DNA from: CAKXIK01 sp050947015
GTDB taxonomy: Bacteria; Bacillota; Clostridia; Oscillospirales; Acutalibacteraceae
Direction: 5' to 3'
NCBI GenBank assembly: GCA_050947015.1
Contig: JBMNVT010000009.1
Coordinates: 1-64,000 of the forward strand
DNA: 64,000 bases
The notes below the pieces were generated by a model. That model made no database searches and was not told the origin of the DNA. It saw only the letters and a program-made list of their open reading frames with translations. Numbering within the stretch: position 1 is the first letter of the stretch; every line of letters starts with the position of its first letter. Below, piece by piece: positions 58,515-64,000 of the stretch. Both the position numbers and the translations under genes were made by a program.

Positions 58515-59687
58515 TTATTTTTGCAGCGCTTCCACCGTTTGCATCACATAATCGCCAAACTCCCGGCAGGTGCAGCCGGTGTCACGGCCGGTAATCTTCA
58601 GCTTCTTTTCCTCAAACATGCAGATATCAAGCGCGCGCTCCAACAGGTCTGCCTGCTCCTGCTTGCCAATATGGGAAAGCAGCATCACAGTCGCACGCAG
58701 CATGGAGCACGGGTCTGCATAATCGCCGCGGCCTTCGGTCATCATGCGCGGCGCAGAGCCGTGGATGGCCTCGAACATGGCGTACCGTTTACCCAGATTT
58801 GCACTGCCGGCTGTTCCGACGCCGCCCTGGAACTCGGCAGCTTCGTCAGTGATAATATCGCCGTAAAGGTTCGGAAGGACAAAAACCTTGAAATCCGTAC
58901 GGCGCTTGGGATCGACCAGCTTTGCCGTCGTGATGTCGATATACCAGTCGTCCGTGGCAATTTCCGGATATTCCTCACCGATTTTCCGGCTCAGCTTGAG
59001 GAACTTGCCGTCAGTTGTTTTGATAATATTCGCCTTGGTAATAATGGAAACGCGCCCCTTATGATTCTTCTGCGCGTAATCGTAAGCAAGGCGGGCAATG
59101 CGGTCGGTTCCCTGCGTGGTGGTGACAGTAAAATCAATCGCGAGATCGTCGGTCACATTGACGCCGTCGGAACCGAGCGTATAGGCACCTTCGGTGTTTT
59201 CACGGAAGAAGGTCCAGTCGATTCCCTGCTCCGGAACCTTTACGGGGCGAACATTGGCAAACAGATCGAGCTCCTTGCGCATTGCAACATTGGCGCTTTC
59301 AATATTCGGCCACGGATCGCCGGCACGCGGCGTGGTGGTCGGCCCTTTGAGGATCACGTGGCACTCCTTAAGCTGCGCAAGAACATCGTCCGGGATCGCC
59401 TTCATGCAGGCCACACGGTTTTCAATGGTCAGCCCGTCAATATAACGAAGCTCTACCTTACCGGCATCCACTTCTTCCTGAAGCAGGTGTTCCAGAACAC
59501 GCGCAGACTCCTTGGTAATGATTGGGCCAATGCCGTCGCCGCCGCAGACGCCGATAATGATTTTATCGAGCTTATCGTAATCGACAAAGTCGCCCTCCTG
59601 CTTCATGCGTTCCACACGGGCAAGCTGTTTGCGCATAACCTTTTCAAACTGGGTCAGCGCGTTTTTGATTTGTTGTTCCTGATCCAT
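58515..59687 (-). CDS. icd: Isocitrate dehydrogenase (isocitrate/isopropylmalate family)
   Basis: Oxidatively decarboxylates isocitrate to 2-oxoglutarate. 390 aa. Seen: GGDGIGP at 49-55, substrate site ESANVAMRKELDLFANVRPV, with the Ser/Asn pair typical of isocitrate rather than isopropylmalate enzymes, FRENTEGAY, ITKANIIKTTDG, and AIHGSAPRMM near the coenzyme site. NAD versus NADP use cannot be read off safely. Lies 27 bp after acn in the same operon, giving citrate to 2-oxoglutarate for glutamate synthesis. Confidence 0.93.
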   Translation of the reverse strand: MDQEQQIKNALTQFEKVMRKQLARVERMKQEGDFVDYDKLDKIIIGVCGGDGIGPIITKESARVLEHLLQEEVDAGKVELRYIDGLTIENRVACMKAIPDDVLAQLKECHVILKGPTTTPRAGDPWPNIESANVAMRKELDLFANVRPVKVPEQGIDWTFFRENTEGAYTLGSDGVNVTDDLAIDFTVTTTQGTDRIARLAYDYAQKNHKGRVSIITKANIIKTTDGKFLKLSRKIGEEYPEIATDDWYIDITTAKLVDPKRRTDFKVFVLPNLYGDIITDEAAEFQGGVGTAGSANLGKRYAMFEAIHGSAPRMMTEGRGDYADPCSMLRATVMLLSHIGKQEQADLLERALDICMFEEKKLKITGRDTGCTCREFGDYVMQTVEALQK

Positions 59688-59714
59688 TGCTGCAACATCC
59701 TTCCTGTTATCTGC

Positions 59715-61649
59715 TTACTTTGTTTGCTCGCGGGTGTAATTGAGCAGTCCGCCCGCCATCAGGATATCCTTTTGACGCTGCGAAAGAGTTGCGACCGCTT
59801 CAAATTCGGTACCCTTGGTTTTATTCTTTACAATGATCTTGCCGCCTTCGGCAACCGCTTTGCGGATCTCAGGCAGCTCCAGCTCATCCATCTGATCGAT
59901 CGCATCGTAATCTGCCTCGTTTGCAAAGGTAAGCGGCAGAATCCCTGCATTGATCAGATTCGCGCAGTGAATTCTCGCAAAGGATTTTGTAATGACCGCT
60001 TTGACCCCAAGATAAAGAGGAACCAGCGCGGCATGCTCACGCGAAGAGCCCTGACCGTAATTCGCACCGCCGATAATAATCCCTTTGCCCTCCTGTTTGC
60101 AGCGCTCCGGAAATTCCTTGTCACAAACTGCAAAACAGAATTGCGAAAGATGCGGAATATTGGAACGATACGGCAGAATTTTAGCGCCTGCCGGCATAAT
60201 ATGATCGGTCGTGATATTATCGCCAACCTTCAGCAGGGCTTTAGCCGAGATGGTTTCCTGCAGCGGCTCTGCATTCGGGAACGGCTTAATGTTGGGACCG
60301 CGCAGAATTTCAACATTCTTCGCCTCTTCTTCGGAAGCCGGCGCAATCACCATATTGTCGTTGATCAGAAAATATTCCGGAATCTTGATTTCCACCGGTT
60401 CGCCAAGCGTACGCGGATCAGTAAACACACCGGTGATTGCGGAAGCCGCAGCGGTCTCGGGGCTGACAAGATAAATCTGGCCGTCGGCAGTGCCGGAACG
60501 ACCGAGAAAATTGCGGTTGAACGTACGCAGCGAAATCCCCTTTGAATTCGGCGACTGCCCCATCCCGATGCAGGGACCGCAGGCGCATTCCAGCACACGG
60601 GCACCGGCGGCAATCAAATCCGCAAGAGCGCCGTTCTGCGCCAGCATGTTATAAACCTGTTTGGAGCCGGGCGCAATGGAAAGGCTGACGTTATCCGCAA
60701 CGGTTTTTCCTTTCAGAATAGCCGCAACACGCATCAGATCCAGATAAGAGGAATTGGTGCAGGAGCCGATGCAGACCTGATCGATCGGAATTGAACCGAT
60801 CTCTTCGACCGATTTTACGGCATCCGGGCTGTGCGGGCACGCTGCCAGAGGAACCAGTTTGCTCAGGTCAATGTCAATCACTTCGTCATAAACCGCATCC
60901 GCATCCGCAGAAAGAGCGACCCAGTCCTTTTCGCGCCCCTGCGCAGCAAGAAAAGCCTTTGTAATTTCATCAGACGGGAATATAGACGTTGTTGCACCAA
61001 GCTCGGCGCCCATGTTTGTGATCGTCGCGCGCTCCGGAACTGTAAGGTTTTTGACGCCCTCGCCGCCGTATTCAATAATTTTGCCGACTCCGCCCTTGAC
61101 CGTCATGCGGCGAAGCACCTCAAGAATAACATCCTTGGCCGAAACCCACGGCGAAAGCTTTCCGCTGAGATTGATACGCACCATTTTCGGCATAGTAATG
61201 TAATAGGCGCCGCCGCCCATGGCCACTGCCACGTCCAGACCGCCGGCGCCGATTGCCAGCATACCGATGCCGCCGCCGGTCGGGGTGTGGCTGTCGGAAC
61301 CGATCAGTGTTTTGCCTGGGATGCCAAAGCGTTCCAGATGAACCTGATGACAGATACCGTTGCCGGGACGGGAATACCAAATGCCGTGTTTTTTTGCAAC
61401 GCTTTGAATAAAACGATGATCGTCCGCATTTTCAAAACCGGTCTGCAGTGTATTGTGGTCGATATAAGCAACCGAACGTTCTGTTTTAACGCGCGGCACC
61501 CCCATGGCTTCAAACTCCAAATAGGCCATGGTTCCGGTGGCGTCCTGCGTCAGGGTTTGGTCGATGCGCAGACCGACATCCTCGCCAACAATCATATTGC
61601 CGATGATCAGATGATTTTTAATAATCTTCTGAGCAATTGTATATCCCAT
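59715..61649 (-). CDS. acn: Aconitate hydratase
   Basis: Iron-sulfur enzyme that converts citrate to isocitrate. 644 aa, the short clostridial form. Seen: SDSHTPTGGGIGMLAIGAGG near 113, [4Fe-4S] ligands in GSCTNSSY (about 286) and CACGPC (about 356), and the swivel domain with SSREHAALVP near 540. ATG 61649 (MGYTIAQK) is preceded by GGAAAGGA; the longer frame starts in the promoter leader. Forms an operon with icd and probably rex. Confidence 0.96.
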   Translation of the reverse strand: MGYTIAQKIIKNHLIIGNMIVGEDVGLRIDQTLTQDATGTMAYLEFEAMGVPRVKTERSVAYIDHNTLQTGFENADDHRFIQSVAKKHGIWYSRPGNGICHQVHLERFGIPGKTLIGSDSHTPTGGGIGMLAIGAGGLDVAVAMGGGAYYITMPKMVRINLSGKLSPWVSAKDVILEVLRRMTVKGGVGKIIEYGGEGVKNLTVPERATITNMGAELGATTSIFPSDEITKAFLAAQGREKDWVALSADADAVYDEVIDIDLSKLVPLAACPHSPDAVKSVEEIGSIPIDQVCIGSCTNSSYLDLMRVAAILKGKTVADNVSLSIAPGSKQVYNMLAQNGALADLIAAGARVLECACGPCIGMGQSPNSKGISLRTFNRNFLGRSGTADGQIYLVSPETAAASAITGVFTDPRTLGEPVEIKIPEYFLINDNMVIAPASEEEAKNVEILRGPNIKPFPNAEPLQETISAKALLKVGDNITTDHIMPAGAKILPYRSNIPHLSQFCFAVCDKEFPERCKQEGKGIIIGGANYGQGSSREHAALVPLYLGVKAVITKSFARIHCANLINAGILPLTFANEADYDAIDQMDELELPEIRKAVAEGGKIIVKNKTKGTEFEAVATLSQRQKDILMAGGLLNYTREQTK

Positions 61650-61694
61650 ATTCGACTTCCTTTCCTGCGAGCGCAACAAATCTTATAATGTAAT

Positions 61695-61723
61695 ATTATG
61701 AATCAAAATCAGCAGGTTGTCAA
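61695..61723 (-). promoter_or_regulatory. Promoter of acn-icd
   Basis: -35 TTGACA (61718-61723), 17-bp spacer, -10 CATAAT (61695-61700); the leader to the acn ATG is about 40 nt. Confidence 0.82.
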
Positions 61724-61738
61724 TCTTTTAACCAGAAA

Positions 61739-61778
61739 TCAAAAAAGAAAGAAGCGGTGCAGAAAACAACTGCACCGC
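61739..61778 (-). terminator. Terminator after tsf
   Basis: GCGGTGCAG / CTGCACCGC stem (61754-61762, 61770-61778) followed on the minus strand by TTCTTTCTTTTTT. A smaller hairpin AAGCCG / CGGCTT lies between it and the stop. Confidence 0.9.
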
Positions 61779-61800
61779 CCAAAAGCCGAGTGACGGCTTC

Positions 61801-62715
61801 TTATTTTACCATACCGGCAACTTCGTCCGCAAAGTTGTCGCTGCGCTTCTCCAGGCCTTCGCCCTTTTCAAAACGGACAAAATCAACCACTTTGATTGCT
61901 CCGCCAAGTTCCTTAGCGGTTTTATCCACATACTTCTGAACCGTAAGGTCATTGTCTTTAACAAAGAGCTGCTCCAGCAGGCAATTCTCCTTGTAATATT
62001 TTCCAATCTTACCCATAACAATTTTTTCTGCAATCTGAGCCGGTTTGCCTTCGTTCATAACTTGCTCCAACAGAATCTTCTTCTCATGCTCCAACACATC
62101 GGCGGGAACATTTTTCTGATCCAGATAAGACGGATTTGCGGCGGCAACCTGCATGCAGACGTCCTTCGCAAACGCCTTGAATTCGTCTTTCGCCGCAATG
62201 GCAGCATCCGCTTCAAACTTGACCATAACGCCGATTCTGCCGGCGGCATGAATATAAGTGGAAACTACGCCGTCAAAACGGACAAAACGGCGAATCTTAA
62301 TGTTTTCACCGATGGTGAGAATTTTTTCGCGCAGCTCGTCCGCAACAGTCAGATCGCTGCCGGCAGCCTTTGCAGCCAGCAAAGCGTCCACATCGGCAGG
62401 ATTGCTTTCCAGCACAGTATCCGCACAATTTTCAACAAAGGCGCCAAACTGAGCGTTCTTGGCAACAAAATCGGTTTCCGCGTTGACCTCAATGACCACA
62501 CCGGCTGTGGCGTCCGCATTGACCTTTGCAAATGCTACACCCTCGGCGGCAATACGGCTGGCTTTTTTCTGAGAAGCTGCCAGACCCTTTTCTCTCAGGA
62601 AATCGATCGCGGCGTCAAAATTTCCGTCGGAAGCGATCAGCGCTTTTTTGCAGTCCATCATGCCGCAACCGGTTTTCTCACGCAGGGCAACAACATCTTT
62701 TGCTGTAAAATTCAT
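61801..62715 (-). CDS. tsf: Translation elongation factor Ts
   Basis: Exchanges GDP for GTP on EF-Tu. 304 aa. Seen: N-terminal UBA-like domain MNFTAKDVVALREKTGCGMM with MDCKKAL, the core TDFVAKN near 81, and two dimerisation halves. The 50 extra codons upstream in this frame run into the rpsB gene region and are rejected; ATG 62715 has GGAGGAA upstream. Follows rpsB by 85 bp, the universal pair. Confidence 0.98.
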   Translation of the reverse strand: MNFTAKDVVALREKTGCGMMDCKKALIASDGNFDAAIDFLREKGLAASQKKASRIAAEGVAFAKVNADATAGVVIEVNAETDFVAKNAQFGAFVENCADTVLESNPADVDALLAAKAAGSDLTVADELREKILTIGENIKIRRFVRFDGVVSTYIHAAGRIGVMVKFEADAAIAAKDEFKAFAKDVCMQVAAANPSYLDQKNVPADVLEHEKKILLEQVMNEGKPAQIAEKIVMGKIGKYYKENCLLEQLFVKDNDLTVQKYVDKTAKELGGAIKVVDFVRFEKGEGLEKRSDNFADEVAGMVK

Positions 62716-62757
62716 GAAAATTCCTCCGTTCATTTCATTCATCCCGATACAGAGTGA

Positions 62758-62785
62758 CGCCTTTTCGGGGCTGACCGAAAAGGCG
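62758..62785 (-). promoter_or_regulatory. Hairpin between rpsB and tsf
   Basis: Perfect 11-bp stem CGCCTTTTCGG / CCGAAAAGGCG with a 6-nt loop, 16 bp after the rpsB stop and without a T run. It may act as an mRNA processing or stability element, or a weak pause that lowers tsf relative to rpsB. Confidence 0.65.
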
Positions 62786-62800
62786 CACTTGAAAATCAAA

Positions 62801-63544
62801 TTATTCAGCGGCCTGTTCGGCGTTTGCTTCTTCGGCTGCGGCTTCTTCCGCGGCGCCCATTTCACCCTGTTTACCTTCTGCGATAGCGTTAGCCATGGTG
62901 GAAGCGATCAGCTTAACCGCACGGATGGCGTCATCGTTACCCGGAATAACATAGTCCACATCATCCGGGTCGCAGTTGGTATCGACGATTGCAACCACCG
63001 GAATGTGCAGCTTATGCGCTTCAGCGACCGCAATCTTCTCTTTGCGGGGATCCACCACAAAGAGGGCGCCCGGCAGCTTCTTCATATCCTTGATGCCGCC
63101 GAGGAATTTTTCAAGTTTTTCGATTTCGAGATTAAGCTTGACAACTTCTTTCTTCGGAAGAAGATCAAAGGTGCCGTCAGATTCCATCGTGCGCAGCTGG
63201 CTCAAACGGTCAATTCTGCGGCGGATGGTGCGGAAGTTTGTGAGCATACCGCCCAGCCAACGGGCGTTGACGTAGTAAGCGCCGACGCGAAGCGCTTCTT
63301 CCTTCACGGAATCCTGCGCCTGCTTCTTGGTACCGACAAAGAGAACGGATTCGCCGTTCGCGGAAAGATCGCGCACAAACATATACGCCTCTTCCAGCTT
63401 CTTCACGGTCTTCTGCAAATCAATGATATAAATACCATTGCGCTCTGTGAAGATGTATTCCGCCATTTTCGGATTCCATCTTCTGGTCTGGTGACCAAAA
63501 TGAACACCGGCCTCCAAAAGCTGTTTCATAGATACGACTGCCAT
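62801..63544 (-). CDS. rpsB: 30S ribosomal protein S2
   Basis: 247 aa component of the small ribosomal subunit. Seen: LLEAGVHFGHQTRRWNPKM at 9-27, IIDLQKT, LFVGTKKQAQ near 68, NARWLGGMLTNF near 92, and PVVAIVDTNCDPD near 185, then an Ala/Glu-rich tail. ATG is preceded by a strong AAGGAGG. First gene of the rpsB-tsf operon, with a leader of about 98 nt. Confidence 0.98.
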   Translation of the reverse strand: MAVVSMKQLLEAGVHFGHQTRRWNPKMAEYIFTERNGIYIIDLQKTVKKLEEAYMFVRDLSANGESVLFVGTKKQAQDSVKEEALRVGAYYVNARWLGGMLTNFRTIRRRIDRLSQLRTMESDGTFDLLPKKEVVKLNLEIEKLEKFLGGIKDMKKLPGALFVVDPRKEKIAVAEAHKLHIPVVAIVDTNCDPDDVDYVIPGNDDAIRAVKLIASTMANAIAEGKQGEMGAAEEAAAEEANAEQAAE

Positions 63545-63649
63545 TGTTTGTAACCTCCTTGGTTTTTCCTCCGCCCATGCGACTGTAAGCCATCACCCTT
63601 TTGAGCGACACCGACCCACGCAAACACAGGCGTGTGAATTGCGTTACAT

Positions 63650-63678
63650 ATTATAACACGGCACAAAGCCGATTACAA
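63650..63678 (-). promoter_or_regulatory. Promoter of rpsB-tsf
   Basis: -35 TTGTAA (63673-63678), 17-bp spacer, extended -10 TGTTATAAT with TATAAT at 63650-63655. Confidence 0.87.
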
Positions 63679-63709
63679 GCCTTTTTTCACTTTTTCAAGA
63701 CAAAAACAG

Positions 63710-63740
63710 TTTTCAAAACAAAACGCCGGTTTAACCGGCG
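63710..63740 (-). terminator. Terminator of the gene entering from the right edge
   Basis: CGCCGGTT / AACCGGCG stem with a one-base loop, followed on the minus strand by TTTTGTTTTG; 25 bp after the stop of the PRTase gene. Confidence 0.87.
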
Positions 63741-63764
63741 CTTTGAGAAAATCTGCTACAGAAA

Positions 63765-64000
63765 TCAAACACGGGAATAGCCGTAGCTGTTGATCATGGC
63801 GTCAATTTTGTGCTGCTTGGCACATTCCGGACATTCCTTCAAAGAATAGGTCTGATACCCGGGCAGATCGTCGGCATTGAAAATCGAATGAATCGGTATC
63901 TCCCCTACCTGATTGATCGCACTGAAAATAGAAGAAACCGCCGCAACATTCCCTCCGTAATAACGGATACATTCCAGCGCACGTTTGACCGTTTTGCCTG
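63765..64000 (-). CDS. Orotate phosphoribosyltransferase-like protein, C-terminal part
   Basis: Partial gene; the N-terminus lies outside the window. The 78 visible residues run from GKTVKRALECIRYYGGNV to the stop at 63765, with PIHSIFNADDLPGYQTY and a CPEC pair before a short tail. GKT followed by a helix and a VAAVSSIF strand fits the end of a type I phosphoribosyltransferase core, and this Cys-containing tail is typical of orotate phosphoribosyltransferase-like proteins in Clostridia. If so it belongs to UMP synthesis, feeding cmk and pyrG. Confidence 0.7.
   Translation of the reverse strand, partial: GKTVKRALECIRYYGGNVAAVSSIFSAINQVGEIPIHSIFNADDLPGYQTYSLKECPECAKQHKIDAMINSYGYSRV

Noticed and set aside
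58521..60545. Long plus-strand frame of 674 codons opposite icd and acn
   Set aside because: It is antisense to two genes with full sets of catalytic motifs, has no family-like sequence and no ribosome binding site; a codon-bias shadow.
61650..61760. Rex operator at the acn promoter
   Set aside because: No TTGTTAA-N4-TTAACAA or TGTGA-N6-TCACA type palindrome was found; the AT-rich near-palindrome around the -10 is too weak.
1..64000. tRNA, rRNA, CRISPR arrays and insertion sequences
   Set aside because: No cloverleaf with a TTCRA arm, no regularly spaced direct repeats and no transposase motifs were noticed on reading both strands.

Overview
The window reads as chromosome of an anaerobic, endospore-forming Clostridia member, most like the Oscillospirales/Ruminococcaceae side of the group. 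The evidence is a complete spoIIIAA-AH operon plus yunB, the IspH-ribosomal protein S1 fusion typical of Clostridia, a non-mevalonate isoprenoid route (dxs, ispA, ispH), FAD-dependent thymidylate synthase ThyX, Rex, and an acn-icd pair without other TCA genes in view. Base composition is moderate and promoters are classic sigma-A type. This placement is inference from gene content, not a database match.

Layout. From 0 to 18.8 kb nearly everything is on the minus strand. yunB and ligA come first, then spoIIIAA-AB-AC-AD-AE-AF-AG-AH, then a long housekeeping operon nusB, tsaD-like, xseA, xseB, ispA, PAP2-related, dxs, tlyA, nadK, argR, recN, many of them overlapping by a few bases. From 19.2 to 24.7 kb a plus-strand operon holds an RpiR/MurR regulator, a HI0933-type flavoprotein, cmk, plsC and ispH-rpsA, the last three all using TTG starts. 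From 24.9 to 34.2 kb lie a PASTA pseudokinase, pyrG with an attenuator at its 5' end, a lipoprotein cyclophilin, a serine beta-lactamase-like hydrolase, rarA and glyA. From 34.4 to 45.1 kb there is a MacB/FtsX-type ABC exporter, an orphan structured small RNA candidate, and a minus-strand run thyX, tmk, DUF2156, GNAT, DJ-1, 5-FCL, mltG, U32.

The region 46.3 to 57.8 kb is the accessory part. It starts with an AT-rich, heavily mutated glycoside hydrolase pseudogene whose 5' remnant has been joined to the 3' end of a P-type ATPase. After a P-ATPase/membrane-protein pair and a lone ABC exporter comes a cassette of about 5 kb: a Sel1-repeat protein, a MATE transporter remnant and two overlapping lipoprotein genes, one with WG-type repeats. 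Imperfect inverted copies of a roughly 50-bp sequence bracket the cassette, and two long palindromes stand in front of it. It is the best candidate here for something not yet described.

From 57.8 kb to the end the sequence returns to core metabolism on the minus strand: rpsB-tsf, acn-icd-rex, and the 3' end of an orotate phosphoribosyltransferase-like gene. Nucleotide synthesis (pyrG, cmk, tmk, thyX, pyrE-like), folate one-carbon flow (glyA, thyX, 5-FCL), isoprenoid/cell-envelope supply (dxs, ispA, ispH, mltG, plsC) and sporulation are the main themes. No tRNA, rRNA, CRISPR array, integrase or transposase was seen.
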